Shown here: positions 7,801-15,365 of the stretch, piece after piece
Layout: each line of letters starts with the position of its first letter
Numbering within the stretch: the first letter of the stretch is position 1
Assembly: GCA_023091735.1 (NCBI GenBank)
Contig: JALKBU010001058.1
Span: 1-17,510 of the forward strand
DNA: 17,510 bases
DNA from: Trichomonas tenax
Lineage: Eukaryota > Parabasalia > Trichomonadida > Trichomonadidae
Direction: 5' to 3'
Translations under genes and position numbers: made by a program
Notes under the pieces: generated by a model
Database searches by the model: none
The model's input: only the letters and a program-made list of their open reading frames with translations
Told to the model about the DNA's origin: nothing

Positions 7801-10800
7801 TACATGATAATGCATCTCAATTTATTATTAAATTCATCAATACAAATTACATTCCTGAATGCTTCAAGCACTTTATTGTTGAATGGATTCAAATTAAATC
7901 GAAATACTCAAGCGATAAATTTGTGAGTGAATCGATGCTAAACAAAGATGACGACTTTTATAAAATTATGTCATTTAAGTTTATGCCTTTAGAGAATACG
8001 CTTCAGAATGCCAAACTCATTGAATCAACAAACAATGAAACACTCAAACGTATATCTTCTATGATTTTATATGAGCCATACTATGGAAGTGACGAATTGA
8101 TTGCAGATAAATTGAGAATCGTTGGTGAAAATTCATACAAATTAACAGAAAATCGACACGAAGTTGCCACTATAATTGATACAATGAGATATCAATTCGA
8201 ATCAAAAGCAAATGATTTGCTCAAGTTAATTAAAGGAGATGATGATGTTTCTTTGGGTGCAATGATTGTTTTAGGTGCTGAAATATTCAACGATGCTGCA
8301 TGCAGCAAAGTGATTCCTGAAAAAACTCCTACATTAAACTTTAATCCACCAACAGTTATCATAGATGAAGAATTTGTAAACGTGATCAAGGATATGCAAT
8401 GCCATTTTGATTACTCCGACATCAGATCAACCACAGCTTCTGCAATTTTGTATTCGTTCCTTTCAAAATTATGTAAGATGAAAGAAAATGCTCAATTAAT
8501 TTCAAAAGCTTTTTCAGATTCACATGTTACTGATTTTGCATTCCAAAAAATTCTCAAAAAACATTTCACGGCACACATTTATCGAAACTCGTTTTACGAT
8601 CGTTTGAAGATGTGCAATACGCCAAGTGAAAGAAATGATACATTTTTACCCCTGACAGCAGGTTTTGCAACAGAGGATATGATAGAAACATCGGCACTTG
8701 AAAAGTGTTTGTTCGTATATAACCGTGAGATGAGTGACGAAGAATTATATCGTTTTGATTTCAAAATTTTGTCAAAGGAAACAAATTGCTTATGGATTGG
8801 TTTCATCGATGAAGATTCAAATATTACTTGCTATGATTTATTGAATAATGCAATTGCTAACTGTTCAAAGAAAACAATAATGATCCAAATTCCTCAAGAA
8901 TCCGACGACATTACATTATTTAAATTAAATAATTGCACTGTTCGGTTTTGTATTGATGACAGCAAAAAATATGAGATATGCCTAGATTCATATAAGAAGT
9001 ATTATATTTTCATAATGTCTCTGTGCAATCAGTGCAAGATTAGGTTTGATGTTAAGACTGAATTTGATGATGATGCGCAGCTGAAGTCTGCTCAACGTTA
9101 TAAAATTTATAATTCTAGTTATATTCTTCATCTTCCAGATTTCTTAATCGGTCAATCTTGTACAATCAAGAATGTTGGATTTGGTTCAATTATTGATATC
9201 AAGGATGACAATTTAACTCTTTTAGCTGAAAATGCAAGTGGAAAGACAGCAATTTTGACTGTTAAAAAATCGCAATGTAGTCCTGTCAAGGAAAAATTGT
9301 CAAGGACAATTATGCGAGCTCAAGATATATCCTCAATATTCTCATCCAATTATCATAATAGCAAAGATAAACAATTGAAAACAATCACAAAGCTAGCAGT
9401 ACTTTATGCAAGAGAACTAATTAGCAAGCTGCAATTAGATCTTTCTGGTGAGCAAATTGTTAGATTGGTTTCTTCTGTTTGCGGATTCAGATTGAATGAC
9501 ACAGATGATGATAAAGAACGAAATCTCATGATCAAAGAAAACTATTCATCCCAATACCAAAAAGTATATGAATATATTAGAAGTGCAGAAATCAAAGATT
9601 TTGACATTGATAGAGTCAAAACACCAGAAGATGAGCATGATTTTGACCCAAAGTTTTCTCGTTATCTACGAATTAGTAGAGAAGATTCTGTTGCTTTCCC
9701 AGTATTTGTAAGTGATTACAGAGACCTAAGTTATTTTTGCGCTTTATCAAAGTTAACAGAGTTTGTTGAAGAAATTCCTCCTTTGGATTTTGTCCACAAA
9801 TTGCTACCTTTCGACAAAGATTATGGCATTCTAATATTCTTTGATTATCTTAAGAAAATCAAAAATATGCAGATTAATGATCTTTCAACAGCCCAAAAAT
9901 ATATCGAAATATTTGATCGCGTGTCATCGAATATTCAGGATTCAACTCATATTGGTCTATTTTGGCTATCTGTCTTGCACACATACTTTGTCATGAATAA
10001 TTATGATCTAAAAGTATTTCAAGCAAGAACTTCCTCTGTTATGAAACCAGACTCTCAACTCAATGAACTTGCTTATGGAGCTTCATGTTATCCAAAGTTG
10101 TCAGTTTGCGGTATTCCTCCGGTCCTTCTCAATCTCGAGATGATGAAAATCAACTTTACCCTCAACAGACCAGGAACTTATACTTTTGAATATCCTTGTT
10201 CATTTTGTCGAGGTGATGATGTTCTGTTTGATGATGAAGCGATTGAAACAATGGCTTTTACTGGAACTCACAAGATATCTTTTACAGGAGAGCCACCTGA
10301 ATTCAGGCTAATAATCGAAAACAATTACAATCAAGAAGAATTCATCAAATACATGAACTATGATTTCGAAAAAATCGATGAGCATCTTGCAAAACTTATT
10401 TTCAATGGAGAACTTCCTCCAAAGTTTGACGTTCCAGACTGGATTGTTGGTATACGAGCATATGCAATTCAAAATGCCAGATCCCTTCCTTTCAAACTGA
10501 GATCTATGAAGATTTCAGATGCCTTCTACATATTGAAAGAAGAGCTTAACAAAGAATTACCTGACACAGAGAATATTGTTACGATTAAATTCAACAGATT
10601 TAATACTCCACGTTTCTCTGGAAGATGGGATCATGATTCAATGTTTTCACAATATGTTAATCAAGTAGCGAATGTTAGAAATCTTTGCAAAGTTGACGGT
10701 CAGCTTTGGACTGCAGTATTTGTTGGCGAGGGTGCAATTGATGGGGGTGGACCAATGAGAGCATCTATTGCTCAAATTGCGGAAGAGTTGATGAATCCAA

Positions 10801-11543
10801 AACTTGGTGTTTTCACAAACACTCCTAACTTTGCATGCGACAATGATTCCAATATCAATCACATTCCATCATTTACAACATCAGAAAAGTATCTTTTCTA
10901 TGCTGGTGCTTTCCTTGCTGCATGTATGGTTTCAAACAATCCGCAAAACTTCACATTCCCGAATATGTTTTGGGAATTCATGGTCAACAATAGTTTCGAA
11001 ATCGAAGACATTATTGAAATAGATTCATCAATAAATGAAAGAGAAGACAAAGATGCGTTTATAAATAAATTGACAACAAGGTTTGGGTTTGTTAGAAATG
11101 GTTTCATTAAGGTTTTACCAAATGAGCAAATCCTTACGATGTTTCTACCAAACATCCTTAAGTTCTTATGCTGTGGCTATTCTGTAACGTATGAGCGACT
11201 TGAAAAGAAGGTTTCCGGCAGTAACAAGGACATATTCCTCTCAGCAATAAAGTCATTTTCCTATAGTGAGCTCAAGCAATTGTTAGAATTTATCACGGGT
11301 TCTCCAACAATGCCGACTGATGATGCTTTTCTGATAAAACTATACGGTTATTCAGATGTTAATTTCAAAAATAAACCAGAAAAACAATGGCCTCTTCCTG
11401 TTGCTCACACGTGCAGTTGTTCCATTGATATACCAGAGTACACTAATACATCGATTCTTGCAGACAAACTTCGCCTTGCAATGATAGAATCAACCACAAT
11501 TAACGACAACGAAAATGACTTTATTTTTGATTTTGTTCAATAA
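4854..11543 (+). CDS. Giant HECT-type E3 ubiquitin ligase
   Basis: Encodes 2229 residues from the ATG at 4854. The C-terminus from about residue 1905 is a HECT domain: the N-lobe holds FVGEGAIDGGGPMRASIAQI, and the C-lobe holds LEFITGSPTMP and the catalytic motif LPVAHTCSCSIDIPEY, with Cys2187 the expected thioester cysteine. HECT ligases take ubiquitin from an E2 onto that cysteine and pass it to a lysine of the substrate. After the catalytic motif the protein runs on to a tail ending FIFDFVQ. The ~1900 residues in front are mostly helical with no RCC1, WW, ankyrin or UBA motif that I can recognise. A basic Ser/Thr-rich linker lies near residues 785-820 (VQRQTSGPIGRSIRSIISRT). Substrate and location are unknown. 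Its size resembles the large HERC/HECTD-type ligases, but I cannot assign a subfamily. No intron or frame break is seen. Confidence 0.9.
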   Translation: MKSEFHIPEKYMDCDYADAFFTTLVQESDEEKKYQEYQKLLQQSCQHLLKGCIISHNEFKPDDTEVQQDPIFSDSNLFPSENMENQTHSPNIEINPTDPIEKIMGKLQNANPNDLGFIIERISDMEAMFPDAMPDIIAKCHRLQSTCYDPIGILRFLEFLLMRPNYDINLDRKPLQTVDKNRKLIAVSAKKGGEIEMLLDQMDFVTSPDTIFTQFLDHTICISSSLKTIQFRRAVDKTTSTRPLSDFVDVNIPVLAVIPTKTSFSFIQQTKPNELLLTMFKKHLLVPSPKSYIQTYSFKSDIEKVIAVNNIFQIYVQNGLKYQINISTLPPKSGTISGMSCYYNGICYITKDIAKTFCIHNGQIFNENYMLPNYKFITHCIPECYPNNCKHIVTAICKRIMEVENRAFNDIQKCDEVCESCFWLTKHSEMIINYASDMCNIVLKSHYDHNIKNYVIIALSRLIILNLAYLSSNKIKPTVLSMNKATECLMKLPNYIGSFDTLTILVSTVPLEIYNRDFVKNVLGRLTQYSEMSYDNPIMSKAIGLVFITKKMFEQFDIKKSYEILMKRIPEAIEIIHNFKFDHELLPFFQFYISVLSKLFIEDREKSYDLLLKLSLHIKDICECPIVAQYLYEKIFLYLSPIVGIATSKGNTNVLNDLFCSPKPIEVESRSFDHNFMLYGETKFSVNFPCPTYFYDSNYQHGLLTINDMPFLFDSTKLTDQMDFRGQVRNSRVCHLYLKGTEIASYNIPKPDKMFVVLCSIVFSLANCLSICLESLPISKQETENSPLLDSLKKSEPQKVQRQTSGPIGRSIRSIISRTNTTTVNTQEMKNFISEIIHYTGAGKILIDNLRSAVKSVFKKVPHEIKEVECYAFSAVIWRANLVSKAMNKTLLNVIKAAWKSTMKVRTRLMRAKQTNDSSSTNLQNRYYDYLKEIKSKSEFLLDQAHELTGEQSINRSLNFILSDMMMSEVGKILTHQDQRKQIHDNASQFIIKFINTNYIPECFKHFIVEWIQIKSKYSSDKFVSESMLNKDDDFYKIMSFKFMPLENTLQNAKLIESTNNETLKRISSMILYEPYYGSDELIADKLRIVGENSYKLTENRHEVATIIDTMRYQFESKANDLLKLIKGDDDVSLGAMIVLGAEIFNDAACSKVIPEKTPTLNFNPPTVIIDEEFVNVIKDMQCHFDYSDIRSTTASAILYSFLSKLCKMKENAQLISKAFSDSHVTDFAFQKILKKHFTAHIYRNSFYDRLKMCNTPSERNDTFLPLTAGFATEDMIETSALEKCLFVYNREMSDEELYRFDFKILSKETNCLWIGFIDEDSNITCYDLLNNAIANCSKKTIMIQIPQESDDITLFKLNNCTVRFCIDDSKKYEICLDSYKKYYIFIMSLCNQCKIRFDVKTEFDDDAQLKSAQRYKIYNSSYILHLPDFLIGQSCTIKNVGFGSIIDIKDDNLTLLAENASGKTAILTVKKSQCSPVKEKLSRTIMRAQDISSIFSSNYHNSKDKQLKTITKLAVLYARELISKLQLDLSGEQIVRLVSSVCGFRLNDTDDDKERNLMIKENYSSQYQKVYEYIRSAEIKDFDIDRVKTPEDEHDFDPKFSRYLRISREDSVAFPVFVSDYRDLSYFCALSKLTEFVEEIPPLDFVHKLLPFDKDYGILIFFDYLKKIKNMQINDLSTAQKYIEIFDRVSSNIQDSTHIGLFWLSVLHTYFVMNNYDLKVFQARTSSVMKPDSQLNELAYGASCYPKLSVCGIPPVLLNLEMMKINFTLNRPGTYTFEYPCSFCRGDDVLFDDEAIETMAFTGTHKISFTGEPPEFRLIIENNYNQEEFIKYMNYDFEKIDEHLAKLIFNGELPPKFDVPDWIVGIRAYAIQNARSLPFKLRSMKISDAFYILKEELNKELPDTENIVTIKFNRFNTPRFSGRWDHDSMFSQYVNQVANVRNLCKVDGQLWTAVFVGEGAIDGGGPMRASIAQIAEELMNPKLGVFTNTPNFACDNDSNINHIPSFTTSEKYLFYAGAFLAACMVSNNPQNFTFPNMFWEFMVNNSFEIEDIIEIDSSINEREDKDAFINKLTTRFGFVRNGFIKVLPNEQILTMFLPNILKFLCCGYSVTYERLEKKVSGSNKDIFLSAIKSFSYSELKQLLEFITGSPTMPTDDAFLIKLYGYSDVNFKNKPEKQWPLPVAHTCSCSIDIPEYTNTSILADKLRLAMIESTTINDNENDFIFDFVQ

Positions 11544-11546
11544 CAA

Positions 11547-11560
11547 TTTTATAAAGATTT
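11547..11560 (+). terminator. Putative polyadenylation signal of the HECT gene
   Basis: TTTTATAAAGATTT starts four bases after the TAA stop. The identical 14-mer overlaps the stop of the bromodomain gene (12885 down to 12872). UAAA is the known trichomonad polyadenylation signal. Confidence 0.45.
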
Positions 11561-11652
11561 TTTTTGTTTTGATTATATGCTAACTTCTTCTTCACATAAA
11601 AAGTTTAAATAATAGACTATGAGATGAAATGAAGGCAAAAAGTGCCATTTAA

Positions 11653-12248
11653 AAATTTTTCATCCTATTGGATGAAATAATTTTCAGGTTTAGTGGAAAA
11701 ACAACAGTTCCATTTAATTCGGAAAATGTTTCTCAATACACGAATTCCATTATTGAAGAAGGATTTGTGCATATACCATCTCGCAGCTTTGATTATTACA
11801 TAAGTCTATTGAATGTTATATTACCAGATTCAATTGTTTCTATTGGAAGTCCTTTCGATGTTTCATATTCGTTAATAATGTTTTATGTCATCAGTACAAA
11901 TCAATATTTTACGGCAATTGATGGAATTCTATACTCAAAGGATATGAAGACATTAGTATCAGTTCCACCTAATTATACCGGAGATATTTTTTTTGTGCCT
12001 AATGGTATAAAAGTTATTCAATATCACAATCAATGGGTGGATTGCAAAATATTGAATTGATTGTTATCCCTGATACTGTGACAAGCATTAAAAAAGGATG
12101 CTTTGAATTATCTATAAGATTGCAAGAGGTAAGAATATATTACAGAAATACAATTCCAATGAATGACAATCTTAAATCTTTTTTTAAAATACATAAAAGT
12201 CGACGAAAAATCATGCAAAGTGTTAACTTATTCATATCTGAAGCATAG
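11653..12248 (+). pseudogene. BspA-like leucine-rich-repeat protein, broken
   Basis: The first part, open from 11653 to 12060, reads with BspA-family features: VILPDSIVSIG (an LRR consensus strand and turn) and IDGILYSKDMKTLVSVPPN (the typical D-G-x-L-Y-S-K-D-x-x-x-L-x-x-x-P-P segment). Homology then moves to another frame, where LQNIELIVIPDTVTSIKKGC continues with FELSIRLQEVRI, up to a TAG at 12246-12248. The switch falls at about 12025-12045. The first part has no in-frame ATG after the stop at 11650-11652; only a TTG at 11668 is available, and the nearby ATG at 11672 runs into a stop. With a missing start and a frameshift, this is best read as a decayed copy of a large surface-protein family common in trichomonads. 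A sequencing error could explain the frameshift but not the missing start. Confidence 0.8.
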
Positions 12249-12671
12249 AATTGTTTTCTCAATTCTTATTGTTTTATAAGAAGCCATTAGCTAATTGAAA
12301 TCAAGCGCAGATTGAGCTGCGCGATCATAATATAAAATGTAACTTACTATATGATATATATTTAGTTATTTCAAGTGAAGTTCTTAGGCTAAGCAGATGT
12401 TGAATAAGGTGGCGATTAACATGATATGTAACCTATTCAAAATTGGGTTGAGAAAACTATCATTAATTCTCTATAAGTTAACAGCATAACTTTTTTTAAT
12501 AATTTTTCATCGAAAAATGAAACCTTAATGTACAAATATACGGGTCCTGGTTTTCCAGTGATTGTCCATATTGTTCGTGAGATACCACAATGACCAAATA
12601 ATTTGAGAGTATCTCACAGAAAATTTCAATGTGTTGTTTCAATTTTCAGCGGTACTCCTTTCGATCAGTTT
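12249..12671. other. Gene-free stretch with two perfect hairpins
   Basis: No coding region is supported. GCGCAG (12305-12310) pairs perfectly with CTGCGC (12317-12322) over a 6-base loop, unusual G+C content for this spacer. GTGAGATAC (12577-12585) pairs perfectly with GTATCTCAC (12609-12617) over 23 bases. Either may mark a small RNA, an old transposon footprint, or chance. No tRNA-like cloverleaf is seen. Confidence 0.4.
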
Positions 12672-12822
12672 ATTTTCAACTATGTTCACTTAACAAAGTT
12701 GTAATATTAATAAATAGTTATTACTTTGTTTTTACTATATTATTACTATTAATAATTTTTTTAAAATGACATAGATTCATAATGATTTTTCAAATCATTG
12801 CCTTCAGCCGTCACTTTTCATG
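12672..12822 (-). repeat. 151-bp dispersed repeat, copy B (inverted relative to copy A)
   Basis: The minus-strand reading aligns end to end with 1290-1440, from CATGAAAAGTGAC to CATAGTTGAAAAT. A hairpin near the start of the repeat is perfect here: AATGATTT (12781-12788) against AAATCATT (12792-12799). The copy lies downstream of the bromodomain gene's 3' end. No open frame is present. Confidence 0.75.
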
Positions 12823-12871
12823 GTAGTCGCCCCTTAAATAAGATTATCACATAGAGAGCATTAATATAGCT

Positions 12872-12885
12872 AAATCTTTATAAAA
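12872..12885 (-). terminator. Putative polyadenylation signal overlapping the bromodomain gene stop
   Basis: Minus-strand TTTTATAAAGATTT contains the TAA stop (12880-12878), so the stop forms part of a TAAA signal, an arrangement described for trichomonad genes. It is identical to the 14-mer after the HECT stop. Confidence 0.5.
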
Positions 12886-13600
12886 ACTTTAAATCAACAG
12901 GAGTAATATCAGAAGATCCAACTCTATTGAGTGGATTTGTAACGCCAGAAGCGGCATCTTTAAGGAGCTTCTTTATAAAATTGTTAAGTGCAATCATATT
13001 TTCTTCTTTCAAAAGGCAAAACTCGATGCTTGTAACTTGGCCAAATATCAAACATTCCGGCTGCTTCTTGTAAATGAATGCTAGAACTTTGAGCAAAAGT
13101 TCTGGATTTTTGAGTAAACTAATTTTATGAATAATGGTTTTTGGTGTAATTTCGTCGTCAGTTCGCTCGAAAATAACTGCTGAAGGAGTACTTGGTGTTA
13201 TTGGTTTGTTTTCTGAGTTAATAATTAATGAATTTGCTAAATCACGAATTTCTTTTTCTGCAATTTGTAAATTTATTATGTGTGGTGATAAACCTGGATG
13301 AAAAATATCCATAAACTTCTCGAATTCAAGACTCAAATGCATTGCTGCAGCTTTTCGAATAGAATTTTCTGGTGATCCTTCATATTCACGCATTAAAAGC
13401 ATTCTCATGTCAGATACCCATTCATCGGAACTTGAATAAATGTGTTTATCTAGTCTAGATTCGATTAAATCGATTGTAACCGGTTTCGTTACTTGTTTAG
13501 GGATCAAATGCAGGTTCTCGTCCATAAACAGCTTCGAGACAGGAATTTTCTTCAGTTCTGAAAGTATCTTTCGACATAGAAAATCTTGTTCTTCAATCAT
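12878..13600 (-). CDS. Small BET-like protein: degenerate bromodomain plus NET-like domain
   Basis: Encodes 240 residues from an ATG at 13600. Residues ~8-100 follow the bromodomain pattern: CRKILSELKKI (helix Z), then KPVTIDLIESRL (counterpart of H-P-M-D-L-x-T-I-x-x-K-L), then YSSSDEWVSDMRMLL (helix B). Next comes REYEGSPENS, where canonical members have Y-N-x-P. The conserved acetyl-lysine-binding Asn appears to be replaced (Glu74 or Gly75 by position). Residues ~150-213 (ITPKTIIHKISLLKNPELLL and the following KVLAFIYKKQPECL) fit the NET domain of BET proteins in spacing and hydrophobic pattern. A Ser/Thr/Pro linker (PITPSTPSA, 133-141) joins them. BET proteins bind acetylated histones and recruit transcription factors through NET. 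With the Asn missing, histone reading is doubtful while NET docking may remain. No nuclear signal is obvious. The stop overlaps a TAAA signal. Confidence 0.7.
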   Translation of the reverse strand: MIEEQDFLCRKILSELKKIPVSKLFMDENLHLIPKQVTKPVTIDLIESRLDKHIYSSSDEWVSDMRMLLMREYEGSPENSIRKAAAMHLSLEFEKFMDIFHPGLSPHIINLQIAEKEIRDLANSLIINSENKPITPSTPSAVIFERTDDEITPKTIIHKISLLKNPELLLKVLAFIYKKQPECLIFGQVTSIEFCLLKEENMIALNNFIKKLLKDAASGVTNPLNRVGSSDITPVDLKFL

Positions 13601-14048
13601 ATTTGAAGATCCCCTGTTTTAAGAGATCAGACCCTATTTTACATTTTTGTCAAAAAAGTTTCCGTTTAGATTTTGCTTTCCCAAAAAGGGGTCGATTTTT
13701 TATTCAGGACCAATCATCGGAATATATCTATAGTACAGAGCGGCCACACTAGTGAACAGCCTGTTGCATCTAATTTACTAAATATTATCATGCAAATCGG
13801 TCCAAATGAATGCATGTTGAAGATTGCAATATCAAGCTCCAAGGCTTTTATTTTTAATAAAGAAGGAACAGTTGCAACATTTAGTTCAATTGGACTTGAT
13901 TTCTTTGAAAATATGAAGATAAATATCAATTTGGTCTTGATTAATAGATTCTTCATTAAATCAATTGACCTTCAAATCATTGTATAGATTTATTTCGGAT
14001 GAAGATATTAAAAACATATAAAATTTAATTAAATAAACAAAATAAATA
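13601..14048. other. Intergenic stretch, possible unidentified coding remnant
   Basis: Between the bromodomain gene's start and the kinase gene's stop, the plus strand stays open from about 13673 to 13987. The only in-frame starts are a TTG at 13673 and an ATG at 13790 (65 residues, including GPNECMLKIAISSSKAFIFN). Codon choice looks somewhat gene-like, but I recognise no family and the frame has no promoter-like start. It may be a decayed gene fragment or chance. The bromodomain gene's leader before its ATG contains TTCAAAT. Confidence 0.3.
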
Positions 14049-15365
14049 TTAGGCAGCATTATTGCTGTTGGGAGAGAAATTATCGCTGCCAGCGAACGAG
14101 AAACCTTCAATATCCTGGAAAGCAGAGCCCGCAGGAAGAGCCTCTGAATCAAGCGGTGCTTCATTCATATAGTCCGAACAGAAGTTGTCTGGATCTAGTT
14201 CATCAACAGCGCTGAAGTTCTTTGGCTGGCATTCTTTCTTGAGGACTTTATCCCACTCAATTCCGTTAAAGAACGGATGAGCTTTGATTTGTTCAAAATC
14301 TGGTCTGTTTTCGGGTTCTTTTGAGAGAAAAACTTTAATAAGCTCAATAGCAGTCTTGTTGCCATACTTTGGAAATGCCGGCTCTTCGTTAACGATGTTA
14401 TCGAACAAAACTGCCTGATTTTCATCGTAAAACGGTGTTCCATTGAATAAAATTTCGTAAAGAAGGACACCAAGAGCCCACCAATCGACTTTAAAGCCAT
14501 ATCCAGTCCGTAAAACAACTTCAGGGGCCAAATATTCTGCTGTACCGCAAAATGTTTGTGTTCCATCGTCTTCATTGATTTCCTTGCATAAGCCGAAGTC
14601 AGTGAGCTTCACATGACCGTCTTTATCAAGTAAAACGTTTTCTGGTTTGAGATCTCTGTAAACAATGTGATTTTCGTGAAGATGCTGAAGTGCAAGAATG
14701 ATTTCTGCTGTGTACAATCGTGTATCGTCAATAGGAACAACAGGAAGATTTGATAAATGATGAAGTAATTCTCCTCCAGCGGCATATTCCAAACCAATAT
14801 AAAATTTGGATTTTGTTTGGAAAGCAAATTCAGCTGAGACTATAAACGGATGTCTTGGAATTGAAAATAACAAATTTCTTTCAGCAATTATTGTATCTAC
14901 TTGACCGATTTCAACCAATTTCTTCTTTTGGACTGTTTTAAGGGCATAGAGTTTGCCTGTGTCGAGTTTTTCGACTAACATGACTTTACCGTAAAAACCT
15001 CTTCCAAGGACTGAAATAATGCGAAATTGATCCATTGAGTAACCATGCTCTGTATAGAGGCAGGCCCTCAACGCAAACACCCATGGATAGACTTCAGCGG
15101 CGTTCGATTTCAAAAGATATTTTCCTAATTCTTCGTTTTCGATGATAAAGTGTAGATTATTCTTTCTATCGACGAGAGTAATTTCAGTGTCGGGCGTAAT
15201 TTCGATGATTTTATAATAATCGGACAAGTTCTCGGTTTTTGAAATATATAAATTATTCTTTATAAGCCAATAATTGAGAGTTGTCCATATTCCTATGACT
15301 CTTCCTTTGTGTTTCAGCGCACCTTGAATAGTTATAGGTCCTTCTGGAACTTGATTCTCATTCAT
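14049..15365 (-). CDS. AKT-like AGC serine/threonine kinase with N-terminal PH domain
   Basis: Encodes 438 residues from the ATG at 15365; the frame can be read further upstream only from a TTG at 15383, so ATG is chosen. A PH domain spans ~14-103 (GALKHKGRVIGIWTT to YPWVFALRA). The kinase domain, ~114-366, has glycine loop GRGFYGKV (121-128), Lys143 in ALK, Glu162, YRDLKPEN with Asp238 and Asn243, DFG Asp257, and activation loop TQTFCGTAEYLAPE with phosphoacceptor Thr271. The C-tail has an AGC hydrophobic motif, IEGFSF, with Ser423. All catalytic residues are present, so it should be active. By family, the PH domain binds phosphoinositides and PDK1-type and TORC2-type kinases phosphorylate Thr271 and Ser423. 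Oddities: Ala replaces Pro in GTPEYLAPE, Ile replaces the first Phe of the hydrophobic motif, and the PH basic residue after Trp27 (Arg25 of AKT) is not evident. PH-AGC kinases are an expanded family in trichomonads. Confidence 0.9.
   Translation of the reverse strand: MNENQVPEGPITIQGALKHKGRVIGIWTTLNYWLIKNNLYISKTENLSDYYKIIEITPDTEITLVDRKNNLHFIIENEELGKYLLKSNAAEVYPWVFALRACLYTEHGYSMDQFRIISVLGRGFYGKVMLVEKLDTGKLYALKTVQKKKLVEIGQVDTIIAERNLLFSIPRHPFIVSAEFAFQTKSKFYIGLEYAAGGELLHHLSNLPVVPIDDTRLYTAEIILALQHLHENHIVYRDLKPENVLLDKDGHVKLTDFGLCKEINEDDGTQTFCGTAEYLAPEVVLRTGYGFKVDWWALGVLLYEILFNGTPFYDENQAVLFDNIVNEEPAFPKYGNKTAIELIKVFLSKEPENRPDFEQIKAHPFFNGIEWDKVLKKECQPKNFSAVDELDPDNFCSDYMNEAPLDSEALPAGSAFQDIEGFSFAGSDNFSPNSNNAA

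Noticed and set aside
11668..11690. Intron with TTTTCAG as 3' splice site rescuing the BspA-like start
   Set aside because: Trichomonad introns use a strict GT(A/T)YGT donor and an ACTAACACACAG-type branch/acceptor; neither is present.
1290..12822. One 11.5-kb transposon bounded by the inverted 151-bp repeats
   Set aside because: The interval holds apparently ordinary cellular genes (WDR11-like, HECT) and no transposase, integrase or polymerase; two independent copies of a small repeat are simpler.
13714..13956. Minus-strand 80-codon frame between the bromodomain and kinase genes
   Set aside because: Hydrophobic, no recognisable family, and antisense to a slightly more gene-like frame; neither is convincing.
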